A stretch of 64,000 bases of DNA, taken from Aliivibrio fischeri ATCC 7744 = JCM 18803 = DSM 507. Its GTDB lineage: Bacteria; Pseudomonadota; Gammaproteobacteria; Enterobacterales; Vibrionaceae. This document shows positions 16,899 to 24,906 of this stretch, piece after piece. Below the pieces are notes generated by a model. The model had not been told where the DNA came from. It ran no database searches and was given only the letters and a program-made list of their open reading frames with translations. The translations under genes and the position numbers were made by a program. Position 1 is the first letter of the stretch. Each line of letters begins with the position of its first letter. The stretch spans positions 2,852,001 through 2,916,000 of the forward strand of contig NZ_CP092712.1 of the NCBI RefSeq assembly GCF_023983475.1, read 5' to 3'.

Positions 16899-18026
16899 AT
16901 GCAAAGCGAAGAATTAGTAAAAGAACTGGAACAAAAAGTAACAAAAGTCCATACCCAAAGTTTGGACCTATCTTTTAATGAGCTACTCGATATGTATGTT
17001 GATGGAGAGCTTGATATTAACCCTGAATACCAGCGTTTATTTAGATGGTCTGAAGGCGCTCGCTCTCGATTTATCGAATCACTATTATTAGAAATGCCCG
17101 TTCCACCAATTTATGTAGTAGAAGATGAAAACGGATCTTATCAATTAATTGATGGCTTACAAAGGTTTTCTTCTTATCTACATTTAAGAGGACATCTAGA
17201 TGCAGAACATTTACCGACTCCTGTACATAAAGGAGAACTATTAAAACTTCAAGATTGCGATATTGTACATGAGCTTAACGGGTTTGATTATGATGCTCTT
17301 CCTCTCCCATTAAAAATTCGATTAAAACGAGCTTTTGTTCGAGTTGAAGTCGTTAGAAAAGGAAGCGATAACAAATTTAGATATCATATGTTTAAGCGCC
17401 TTAATACTGGTGGTGAAGAGCTTACTCAGCAACAACTAAGAAACTGTACGATAAGAATGTTATCCTCTGATTTTATTGATTTTATTTCTAAGTTAAGTAA
17501 AGACAATAATTTTTCTACATGCATAAGCAAAATTTCAGACTATCAAAAATTAGGAAGTTTTGATCAAGAACTAGTCTTAAGGTTTTTTGCATTAAAAAAC
17601 TGGAAAGATAAATTTACTCATGACCTAGCTGACTTTTTAACTGATTACATGGAAGCTGTTTCCGATCCTGAAAACACCAACACACCATTTAACTACGATT
17701 CAGAAGAAGAAAACTTTCTCAAAACTTTTAAAATATTGAAATTAGCTCTTGGAGAAAGAGTATTTGGTAGATCCGGAACAAACGGCCCTCAAGCAAACTT
17801 CGCAGTTTATCAATTTGAGTCAATTTGTATTGGTATCCAAGGGATTATTCAACAAATAAACCCTGATAATGACGCACATATTCAAACAATTAAAACTGCT
17901 CTTGAAGAGCTGAAAAAAGACACAACCTTTGTAACTCAAACAACGGGCGGCGGAAAAAATTCAAAGGGCTCTCTTGCCAAAAGAATAGACGTTGCCCATA
18001 ACAAATTTCTTAAAGTACAGCTATGA
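16899..18026 (+). CDS. DUF262 (ParB/GmrS-like) protein
   Basis: A 375-residue protein with the DUF262 fold in its N-terminal half: NPEYQRLFRW (41-50) and LIDGLQRFSSY (84-93), followed by the RRKGSDNKFRYHMFKRLNTGGEELTQQQLRNC segment (about 150-185). Family members such as GmrS use a DGQQR motif for NTP hydrolysis; here the motif is DGLQR, a one-residue change. I see no HNH (DUF1524) nuclease domain at the C-terminus. It follows the methyltransferase stop directly and overlaps the HEPN gene by 4 bases (ATGA). I infer an NTP-dependent sensor/switch between methylation status and the HEPN effector. Confidence 0.85.
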   Translation: MQSEELVKELEQKVTKVHTQSLDLSFNELLDMYVDGELDINPEYQRLFRWSEGARSRFIESLLLEMPVPPIYVVEDENGSYQLIDGLQRFSSYLHLRGHLDAEHLPTPVHKGELLKLQDCDIVHELNGFDYDALPLPLKIRLKRAFVRVEVVRKGSDNKFRYHMFKRLNTGGEELTQQQLRNCTIRMLSSDFIDFISKLSKDNNFSTCISKISDYQKLGSFDQELVLRFFALKNWKDKFTHDLADFLTDYMEAVSDPENTNTPFNYDSEEENFLKTFKILKLALGERVFGRSGTNGPQANFAVYQFESICIGIQGIIQQINPDNDAHIQTIKTALEELKKDTTFVTQTTGGGKNSKGSLAKRIDVAHNKFLKVQL

Positions 18027-18709
18027 CACTAGAAGAGTTTCAAACTGAATTAGAACTTGAAAGAACTTGGCGTGAAAATGACATTCGCTTCCTTCATAAT
18101 CTTCAAGAAAAACTATCAAGTTCAAAAGAAAGAGAACAACTTAGACGTTCCATCATAGGAATGCACTATGCTCATATTGAAGGTTTTTCTTATTTTGCAT
18201 TTTCTCTATATGCCGAATCAATTAACGAACTAAACCTTAAATGTAAAGAAGTTAAACCAGCTATTGCAGCAGCTTCAATGCATCAAATTTTTTCAACATT
18301 GAGAAAAGGTGAAAAGAAAAACCCTTTATTTAAAAGATCTCTTCCTGATGACAAAAAACTTCACCAAGCTTGCCAAGAGATTGATTTTATAGAAAACATT
18401 AATCAAGTAGCAGAAAAAAAGGTAAAGATACCAAAAGAATTTATCAATACAGAGAACAACGTAGGCCCAAATGTGTTAAGAAAATTACTCTATCAAATGG
18501 GGTTAAATCATACGGATCTAGACAGTATAAGCTCCGACTTATCTCGACTACTTAATATAAGAAACGATATTGCGCATGGGAAATATAAAAATGGTATCTC
18601 TGATAAAGACTATGAATCTTTTAAAGCATGCTTTAATACAATTATTTCCAAACTATCCAGTCTGATAAATACAGCTTTTTCTCAAAAACATTATTTACTA
18701 GCTAGTTAA
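18023..18709 (+). CDS. HEPN-type protein, MAE_28990/MAE_18760-like
   Basis: A 228-residue helical protein. The C-terminal part contains the HEPN signature RNDIAHG (about 180-186; R-x4-H), the catalytic pair of many HEPN RNases. The N-terminal part (SIIGMHYAHIEGFSYFAFSLYAESIN, about 43-70) matches the start of MAE_28990/MAE_18760-type HEPN proteins. Its ATG overlaps the DUF262 stop by 4 bases, so these are coupled. I infer an RNase (or DNase) effector of a methylation-sensing defence system. The activity is family inference, not seen. Confidence 0.8.
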   Translation: MTLEEFQTELELERTWRENDIRFLHNLQEKLSSSKEREQLRRSIIGMHYAHIEGFSYFAFSLYAESINELNLKCKEVKPAIAAASMHQIFSTLRKGEKKNPLFKRSLPDDKKLHQACQEIDFIENINQVAEKKVKIPKEFINTENNVGPNVLRKLLYQMGLNHTDLDSISSDLSRLLNIRNDIAHGKYKNGISDKDYESFKACFNTIISKLSSLINTAFSQKHYLLAS

Positions 18710-18746
18710 TAATTTTGTCAATTGATTTTAATTTATCCTATCTATC

Positions 18747-18796
18747 AAAAAACGCCGCCACTTAACCTTGGCGGCGTTTTTGTTTTATTGAATCAT
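18747..18796. repeat. 50-base direct repeat, copy 2 (scs terminator, likely att site)
   Basis: This copy has the same hairpin with A- and T-runs as 15458-15507, with one mismatch. It lies 28 bases beyond the end of the scsC-like gene on the minus strand and 37 bases after the HEPN gene on the plus strand, so it ends both transcripts. It marks the border between the accessory region and the conserved chromosome. Confidence 0.8.
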
Positions 18797-18824
18797 GTTT
18801 AATTCGATTAAGCAGTTAGAGACA

Positions 18825-19553
18825 TTACTTACCCGATTTTTCTGCGATTTTAGCTTCAACCATGGGCGCTAATTTTTCATAAGGTAAATAGCCCGGAAGA
18901 AGTTGACCATCGATCAACATAGCTGGTGTTCCTCGCACGCCTAAATCCGTAAATAGTTGGTAGTTCTTCGCTACCATATCTTGAACTTCGTTATTCGTTG
19001 ATACGTACTTTTCCGCATCATTCGCTTTTGCGACCTTCATGATAGAACGCATATTGTGAATTCCCGGTTTACTTAATAAGGTCTCATTGACCTTATTGAA
19101 TTTATCAGGGTTTTCTTTCCATACTCTTAATGCAAAGGTTGCCGAGTTAGCCGGATTTGAACCTTCTTTAAGTGGTACATAAATATTTATCACTTTAAGA
19201 TCATCAGGATGCTCTTCGACCAACTTCATTAATACTGGATCTAATTTTTTACACCACGGGCAACTTAAATCCGTTAGTACAACAATGGTTAATTTAGGAT
19301 CTTTCGCACCAAACCACGGAAGATTTGGGTTGTTGTACATATAATCATGATAATCCGCTAACGTTTTTTCATACTTACCCTGTTGAGCAATATACATGGC
19401 CAAACTCTCATGAAGGCTATCAATAATGGTAGGGTTGGCTTTAAGCATTTTATTAATATCTTCCACTTTCTCCGATTGAGTCATTGCAGAAGCAAGAGGA
19501 GAAAATAAGCATGCCATTACCAGTGTTGTGATTAATTTCGTTTTAAATTTCAT
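18825..19553 (-). CDS. scsC: ScsC-like periplasmic DsbA-family thiol oxidoreductase
   Basis: A 242-residue secreted protein: N-terminal signal peptide (cleavage probably after PLASA, about residue 23), a helical N-terminal segment (about 25-75) that in ScsC/DsbG-like proteins mediates oligomerisation, then a thioredoxin fold with the redox motif CPWC (about 103-106) and the cis-Pro loop RGTPAMLIDG (about 202-211). It acts in the periplasm as a disulfide reductase/isomerase or copper-protective chaperone, recharged by ScsB. It is the last gene of the scs operon, 23 bases after scsD, and ends at the shared terminator 18747-18796. Confidence 0.8.
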   Translation of the reverse strand: MKFKTKLITTLVMACLFSPLASAMTQSEKVEDINKMLKANPTIIDSLHESLAMYIAQQGKYEKTLADYHDYMYNNPNLPWFGAKDPKLTIVVLTDLSCPWCKKLDPVLMKLVEEHPDDLKVINIYVPLKEGSNPANSATFALRVWKENPDKFNKVNETLLSKPGIHNMRSIMKVAKANDAEKYVSTNNEVQDMVAKNYQLFTDLGVRGTPAMLIDGQLLPGYLPYEKLAPMVEAKIAEKSGK

Positions 19554-19576
19554 TTTTATTGTCCAAATTTATTCGT

Positions 19577-20080
19577 TTAGATAAGCCATAAGCGAGCAAG
19601 TAATCCCATCGGAGTTGTTATCCCCGTGGTGATGTTTTTTATCTCGCCTTTATCAATAATGACGATGGTTGGGGTCACTCGAATGCCCCATTCTCTTGAA
19701 ATATCGCCACGCGTATCATTTATGTTTTTAAAAGTGTAATCGTGAGTTCTCATATAACCAGAGACTCTTCTGTCCTCTCCAGAACTCGTACTCACGCCAA
19801 CAACTTGATAAGCATCGCTGAACCAATTAATGGTTGGCGTTACAAATCGACACGCTGCACACCACGTCGCCCAGAAATACACCACCACAGGCTTTTCTTG
19901 GCTCATAGCGATAACATCAATCGCTTCACCTGTTGTACTTATTCCAGCAAGAGCAGGGGCAGTATTTGCTGGCATATCTTTAGTTCTCCACGCATCAACA
20001 GCAAAACTAAAAATAATGATCACCAGAAGGTAAATCAGAGTCTCTTTACCCCAGCGCTTCATTTTTTGTCTTTTACCCAT
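19577..20080 (-). CDS. scsD: ScsD-like membrane-anchored TlpA thioredoxin
   Basis: A 167-residue protein with an N-terminal membrane anchor (LIYLLVIIIFSFAVDAW, about 14-30) and a periplasmic TlpA-type thioredoxin domain with WATWCAACRF (about 70-79) as redox site and VTPTIVIID (about 135-143) carrying the cis-Pro. Its size and position between the ScsB and ScsC genes match ScsD. The start codon shares one base with the scsB stop (TAATG), so translation is coupled. It probably takes electrons from ScsB. Confidence 0.82.
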   Translation of the reverse strand: MGKRQKMKRWGKETLIYLLVIIIFSFAVDAWRTKDMPANTAPALAGISTTGEAIDVIAMSQEKPVVVYFWATWCAACRFVTPTINWFSDAYQVVGVSTSSGEDRRVSGYMRTHDYTFKNINDTRGDISREWGIRVTPTIVIIDKGEIKNITTGITTPMGLLARLWLI

Positions 20081-22176
20081 TACGGTTTATTTCCTGCTTT
20101 TTTAATCGCATCCATAACGACTTTTTCATTCAAAATAACCGGAAGTTCGATGCCGTTTGGCGCACTAGGGCCATAAACCACATTAAATGGCACTCCAAAT
20201 CGTCCATGCTCTTGTAGGTAAGAAGTGATTTTTTCACTCGGAACTGTCCAGTCTCCCTGCATATGAATAATATTGGCACTGTTTAACTCGCTATAAACTG
20301 GTTCTTGAAGCAACACACCAATTTTGTTTGCCTTACAGGTCACACACCAATCAGCAGTAACATCAACAAAGACCACTTTTCCTTCATCCACATATTGCTG
20401 AATAGATTCACTCGATAGCGGAACCCATTGAGGCTCTTCAGGTAGTAGGTCCGTTGACGTCATGCTGTCTATCACGGTGCCAAAGCCAAATGCGATAGCA
20501 AATAAGATACTTAACCACCCTGCCGCTTTCTTACTATGAACTTGAACGGTTCGCAGCAAGATTACGCCACCCGCAATTGCTGCAATGACATAAATCCAAA
20601 ACTCTGATAGATGGTTAGAAAGTAAGTTCAGCAACCAAATGCTAGTAATAAGCATCATTGCACCAAAGAGATACTTCACCTTACTCATCCATGGGCCGGG
20701 TTTAGGTAATGAAAGAGCAATGGATGGGAAGAGAGCAACCAATATCCATGGTAGAGCCATACCAAGCGCTAACGCAGTAAAAATGCCGTACATGGTTGGG
20801 ATGTTTGTTGCTAAAGCAAAAGCAACCGCAGTACCTAAGAAAGGTGCGGAACAAGGAGTAGAAAGTAAGGTGGCAAACATACCTTGAATAAAATGACCAA
20901 AGTACGAATTGTTTCCTTTTGATGCGATCCAAGTGTTGGTGTTTGAGGATAATCGAATTTCAAACAAGCTCAGCATATTGGCACCAAACAATGCCGTAAT
21001 AAGCGTCATGACTCCAATAAACCATGCACTCTGAAATTGAATGCCCCATCCAATTGCACTGCCTGATAACTTAAGTACTACTAAGAACGAAGCCAAAAGC
21101 CAAAACGAAAAAACAATCCCACTTGCAGAGGCTAAAAACTGCAATTTAATCTGTTTTTTCTCAAGACCTTGAGCTGAAATAACACTGCTTAACTTCATTC
21201 CCAACACAGGGAAAACACAAGGCATTACGTTTAGAATCAAACCACCAAATAAGGCAAATAAGATCATTTTCAGAATAGACTGCAATCCATTGCTGCTTGT
21301 GATTATCCCATCACTAATGCTTGCTGGTTGCTCTGCTATAAACTCACTGTCTTTTAAAGTAACACTGATATTTTCACCGGTTAAATCCGGCGTTCCCATC
21401 CAACTGCTTACATCAAATGTTGCGGTAATATTGTTACCATCTACATCGATCTTTGGACGAGAAAAATTAGCGTCTTGCATTTCATCTGACGGACCATCTA
21501 CTAAAACATCAGGCGTTATCCATCCCATTTTTTTGCTTGCTGTCACCTGAAGCTGCATTTTTGTGGCATCCCACACTGCTTCCACATCACTGATCAGCGC
21601 AGACTCTTTTGGAACCTGACTTAACCCTTGGGCGTAAACGTGCATCGCCTCTTTAGAAAGCGTTAAATCAGCAGGAGTGAATGTAAGTTCAAATGGGTAG
21701 TCAGTCAGTACACAAATAGTGGTGCAAGATGACAGAGTGAGATCAGCCTTAAAGGTGACCGGCTTATTGAGATCATCAATATGAAGTGTCATAGGGAAAA
21801 TTACACTTCCCTTATACCCTAAGGTTTCAATACCAAGTAGATCGAAGCGTTTCGGATACGGCCAATACCAATCGATACTGCGAATATTTTGAGAGCCTTC
21901 CCAAGTCATGCTCGGGGCAATGCCTCCTTCTCCTGGGCTTCTCCAATACGTTTTCCAATCACCCGCTAAACGAACCTCTAGAAACCCGGCAACGGTTTGA
22001 TCGACTTTATTGATTTGCCCGGTAAGAACAAAACGAGTTTCAATCGGAGTGTGGTTCTGGTTTTTGAGCCACCCAGTATTTGGGGTTTCGGCTTGAGCAA
22101 CGGATATAAATACGCTGCACAACATCGCGAATAGCCCAAATAGGACCATACGTGTTGTGATTACTGATTTTTGCAT
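20080..22176 (-). CDS. scsB: ScsB-like DsbD-family transmembrane electron carrier
   Basis: A 698-residue inner-membrane protein. It has a signal peptide (about 1-29), an N-terminal periplasmic domain (30-300) including the cysteine pair in LTLSSCTTICVLTDYPFELTF, a hydrophobic core with about eight helices (305-575) including the cysteine-containing NVMPCVFPVLGMKL and TPCSAPFLGTAV segments, and a C-terminal thioredoxin domain with TADWCVTCKANK. This is the DsbD/ScsB plan: electrons pass from cytoplasmic thioredoxin through the membrane to periplasmic ScsC/ScsD. The long alpha-type N-terminal domain favours ScsB over DsbD. It is in an operon with ScsD and ScsC. Confidence 0.86.
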   Translation of the reverse strand: MQKSVITTRMVLFGLFAMLCSVFISVAQAETPNTGWLKNQNHTPIETRFVLTGQINKVDQTVAGFLEVRLAGDWKTYWRSPGEGGIAPSMTWEGSQNIRSIDWYWPYPKRFDLLGIETLGYKGSVIFPMTLHIDDLNKPVTFKADLTLSSCTTICVLTDYPFELTFTPADLTLSKEAMHVYAQGLSQVPKESALISDVEAVWDATKMQLQVTASKKMGWITPDVLVDGPSDEMQDANFSRPKIDVDGNNITATFDVSSWMGTPDLTGENISVTLKDSEFIAEQPASISDGIITSSNGLQSILKMILFALFGGLILNVMPCVFPVLGMKLSSVISAQGLEKKQIKLQFLASASGIVFSFWLLASFLVVLKLSGSAIGWGIQFQSAWFIGVMTLITALFGANMLSLFEIRLSSNTNTWIASKGNNSYFGHFIQGMFATLLSTPCSAPFLGTAVAFALATNIPTMYGIFTALALGMALPWILVALFPSIALSLPKPGPWMSKVKYLFGAMMLITSIWLLNLLSNHLSEFWIYVIAAIAGGVILLRTVQVHSKKAAGWLSILFAIAFGFGTVIDSMTSTDLLPEEPQWVPLSSESIQQYVDEGKVVFVDVTADWCVTCKANKIGVLLQEPVYSELNSANIIHMQGDWTVPSEKITSYLQEHGRFGVPFNVVYGPSAPNGIELPVILNEKVVMDAIKKAGNKP

Positions 22177-22231
22177 CTGTGTTTCCTTTAAAAATAAATA
22201 TACGTCGAATGTTGTTACAACATTCGATTAT

Positions 22232-22618
22232 TTATTCTCTAAAAACACACAACTTGAGGTGAACCCGCCTTCCTTTATGAAGAATAGGCTCGGTAAATGA
22301 AGAGGTATAGCTGAATGATAAACACAACCCAATAACGAGAAGAACCGTGAATATCTGCACAATAAGTGCATGATCGCCAACTTGATGTTGTTCGAAATGG
22401 ATTAAATGTTCCGATAATTCACACTTATCACCTAACCCATTTTTGTCTTGCTGTGTTTCCGATGCTTGTTGCACAGTATCAGATACTGAGCTATCCAACG
22501 GTAAAGAACACGAGCTTAATAAACCAATATTGTTTGCCGCACAGACAAAGATAACCCAACACACAAGAATGAGGGGCCATCTAAAAAAATCATGTCTGTA
22601 AAACGCAGATTTCATCAA
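22232..22618 (-). CDS. Small membrane protein, ScsA-like position
   Basis: A 128-residue protein with two hydrophobic segments: LILVCWVIFVCAANNIGLLSSC (about 16-37) and IVQIFTVLLVIGLCLSFSYTSS (about 85-106). Between them is a short polar periplasmic loop. It lies 55 bases upstream of scsB on the same strand, where other Scs loci carry the small membrane protein ScsA. Sequence similarity to ScsA is not certain by eye, so the gene symbol is withheld. It probably contributes to copper tolerance with the other Scs proteins. Confidence 0.6.
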   Translation of the reverse strand: MMKSAFYRHDFFRWPLILVCWVIFVCAANNIGLLSSCSLPLDSSVSDTVQQASETQQDKNGLGDKCELSEHLIHFEQHQVGDHALIVQIFTVLLVIGLCLSFSYTSSFTEPILHKGRRVHLKLCVFRE

Positions 22619-22636
22619 CTGGTTAACTACAAGAAT

Positions 22637-22673
22637 AAGGAACGTGTGCAGTTAGGACACACGCTCCTTTAAA
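22637..22673 (-). terminator. Hairpin between His-tailed gene and ScsA-like gene
   Basis: The stem GGAGCGTGTG(T) / ACACGTTCC on the minus strand around a 9-base loop follows the stop of the upstream gene at 22699. It is followed by TTATT, a weak U-run. It could end or attenuate transcription into the scs genes. Confidence 0.45.
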
Positions 22674-22698
22674 TAGTTTCCTAGTTACCTATTTAAAT

Positions 22699-23286
22699 TT
22701 AATGAGCGTGGTTATGATGGTGGTGACCACAACCACATGTTGGTGCTGCAACCACGCTTTGTAATGGATGAAATACCATTTTTTCTTGTAAAGCTTCAGG
22801 TGTTAATGAATTTAATAGGTGCATATTCTCGATATTTACCACATTAACATCACCTAATTCACGTTGTGTTTTTGCTACTTCAATAAACTGACGACTTAAT
22901 GCTTCTGGTAACGTAAATTCACGAATTGCACACAACAAATTAGTTGCTGTATCTACCGCAATCATAGAAACAGATAAGGTGTTATCTTCAGAAAGAGAGA
23001 AATATTCATCTGGAATTGCTGATGAATTAAATTGCATTTCAAAAGCCAAATCACCAAAACTAACAACAAGTAGGCAACCGCCTTTCTCTGATGATACTAA
23101 ACCTAATTGAGCACCACTTTGACCTAATAGTGTTTGTTCATCAGCGGTAATATTGCTAAGTCCAACATACAGTAAATTAGGTAAATCATTACGAAATAGT
23201 TCAAGCATCGCACCGTCGCCCTCTTGGAAAGGGTGGTTTTCAAACGTTTGTCCAACTTGAAACTGTGGAGTGTTGTGTTCAGCCAT
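22699..23286 (-). CDS. Uncharacterised protein with His-rich C-terminal tail
   Basis: I prefer the ATG at 23286 (195 residues, MAEHNTPQF) because AAGAAGG lies 7-8 bases upstream; an upstream ATG at 23304 would add six residues. The protein is soluble, without a signal peptide, and begins with GQTFENHPFQEGDGAMLELFRNDLPNLLYVGLSNIT, a pattern of alternating strands. It ends with PTCGCGHHHHNHAH, a dense Cys/His metal-binding tail (about 182-195). It lies just upstream of the scs genes on the same strand and may be in the same copper or metal response unit. Its family is not recognised. A metal-buffer or metallochaperone role is inference. Confidence 0.65.
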   Translation of the reverse strand: MAEHNTPQFQVGQTFENHPFQEGDGAMLELFRNDLPNLLYVGLSNITADEQTLLGQSGAQLGLVSSEKGGCLLVVSFGDLAFEMQFNSSAIPDEYFSLSEDNTLSVSMIAVDTATNLLCAIREFTLPEALSRQFIEVAKTQRELGDVNVVNIENMHLLNSLTPEALQEKMVFHPLQSVVAAPTCGCGHHHHNHAH

Positions 23287-23551
23287 AATCATTACCTTCT
23301 TCATCTGTATCTTAATTTATACCGCTAAGTGTAATCCTTATTTGAAAAATGACTATCCTAGTAAAAAGCAAATCACTATTACTTATTTGTAATAATAATC
23401 ATCATTATTAATTTATTATTAAAAACATCAATAACCTCCATCTACTGAGATCAAAAAATCCATTTAAACTTTCTTAAAATCGAGAATATTCATTCACATT
23501 TTCAATATTAACTTATACAGTACGCACAAATTATTTTTATAAATTAACATC
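23287..23551. promoter_or_regulatory. Divergent intergenic region before kinase gene
   Basis: This 265-base AT-rich gap contains promoters for the minus-strand His-tailed gene and the plus-strand kinase gene. TTATTTGTAATAATAATCATCATTATTAATTTATTATT-type simple AT repeats occupy about 23380-23420. No gene or clear terminator is seen. Confidence 0.4.
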
Positions 23552-24877
23552 GTGCTGCTAGGTACTTCTTCAACACAAATCTTTTATCACTTGTTAGATC
23601 TGGATGATGAACAACAACAAAAAGTGCTCGATACACTTAAAGAAAATCAACCAGAAATCCATCAAGAGATCACAGCGTTACTAGGTTCTTCTCCATCAGA
23701 GCATTTTTCCGATCTGCTCGGCTTTCACGCGCAACAAACTTGTCATTTTGATTGGGATTTAAGCAATCAAACAATTGATAAATACCAATTACGTGATGAG
23801 TTAGGTCGTGGAGGAATGGGCGTTGTTTATTCTGCACATCGAGCAAATGGTACTTTTGAGCAAGAGTTGGCTATCAAGTTTATTCAGCCAAGTTTTAACA
23901 ACCTACTCGATAAGAGAGCGCTATTTGAAGAAGCTCAACTTTTAGCTCGTTTAAATCACCCCTACATTGCAAAAGTATTCGATGGTGGTGAGCACCAAAA
24001 TCTTGTTTATGTCGTAATGGAAAAAGTGATTGGTTCAACGCTTAACGATTTTTTAGTGACGCATGAACTATCCAAGGCACAAAAATTACACCTATTTAGT
24101 CAAGTTTGTAAGGCTCTTGAACACGCACATCAGCACAATGTACTTCATGCCGATCTTAAGCCTGAAAACATATTGATTGATAAGCAACACTCTCCCAAAT
24201 TAATCGACTTTAACCTTACACAAAAAGTAAAAGAGAGCACGATTGAGCCTCAACAAGGTGTGCTTGCCTTTAGTGAGCAATTTGCGAGTCCTGAACAGAA
24301 ATCAGGTGGGTTTCTTACGCAACAGAGTGATATTTTTTCACTCGGAAAGATCTTACATTTGCTATTTCCAGTAACAAATGAAAATGATGATATTCACTGC
24401 ATCCAAACGAAAGCGATGCAAGAATCATTAGATCAGCGCTATCACTCGGTTTTAGAGCTGCGATTAGATATCGAAGCCGTTATCGCGTCTCGTCCAATTA
24501 GCTTAAAGCAGCATCGTCCATGCTATACATTAACGTGCTTATTAAAACGTAAACCTATTCCTTCATTTTTATGCGCATTATTAATGATTACAGGGATCGC
24601 ATTTTCAAGTTTATTAGCACTTAAAAATCATCAGTTAGAGCAAGAAAAAATCGTTGCTGAAAACATGATGTATGAAGTGACGCAATTACTGTTTCACTCA
24701 AAAGGGTCAAGCGTCTCTCAAGCATCGATCAACTCGATGTTAGAGCTTACTCGTCGCCGAATTTTATCTAATCCAGATTTACCAGCACATATAAAACAGC
24801 GAATGCTATTGGCCATGATGACGCCAATTCCAACAAAACAGAAATTAACGACTCATCATTTCACCAATAATAATTAA
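23552..24877 (+). CDS. Membrane-anchored Ser/Thr protein kinase (PknT-like)
   Basis: A 441-residue Hanks-type kinase beginning with GTG; no strong ribosome binding site is seen and no ATG is available before the kinase domain. The N-terminal 75 residues are helical (LLDLDDEQQQKVLDTLKENQPEI). The kinase domain (about 78-310) shows LGRGGMGVVYSA P-loop, AIKFI Lys, catalytic loop HADLKPENIL (HAD rather than HRD) and LIDFNLTQ (DFN in place of DFG). One membrane helix follows (FLCALLMITGIAFSSLLAL, about 337-355), then a short extracytoplasmic tail. It is the first gene of an operon with an exported protein and an ECF-type sigma factor. By analogy with PknT-EcfP of Vibrio, it probably phosphorylates that sigma factor. 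Confidence 0.83.
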   Translation: MLLGTSSTQIFYHLLDLDDEQQQKVLDTLKENQPEIHQEITALLGSSPSEHFSDLLGFHAQQTCHFDWDLSNQTIDKYQLRDELGRGGMGVVYSAHRANGTFEQELAIKFIQPSFNNLLDKRALFEEAQLLARLNHPYIAKVFDGGEHQNLVYVVMEKVIGSTLNDFLVTHELSKAQKLHLFSQVCKALEHAHQHNVLHADLKPENILIDKQHSPKLIDFNLTQKVKESTIEPQQGVLAFSEQFASPEQKSGGFLTQQSDIFSLGKILHLLFPVTNENDDIHCIQTKAMQESLDQRYHSVLELRLDIEAVIASRPISLKQHRPCYTLTCLLKRKPIPSFLCALLMITGIAFSSLLALKNHQLEQEKIVAENMMYEVTQLLFHSKGSSVSQASINSMLELTRRRILSNPDLPAHIKQRMLLAMMTPIPTKQKLTTHHFTNNN

Positions 24878-24906
24878 ATTCTCGTTTAGAAAAGGACATT
24901 CATAAT

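Noticed and set aside
1-18796. CRISPR array in the accessory region
   Set aside because: No regularly spaced repeats of the right length, and no Cas genes, were seen.
20080-22176. Calling the DsbD-like protein DsbD itself
   Set aside because: The operon partners (ScsD, ScsC types) and the long N-terminal domain fit ScsB better.
23380-23420. AT-rich ATAATAATCATCATTATTA repeats as a possible replication origin or DnaA region
   Set aside because: No DnaA boxes or GATC cluster was seen; simple AT richness is enough to explain it.
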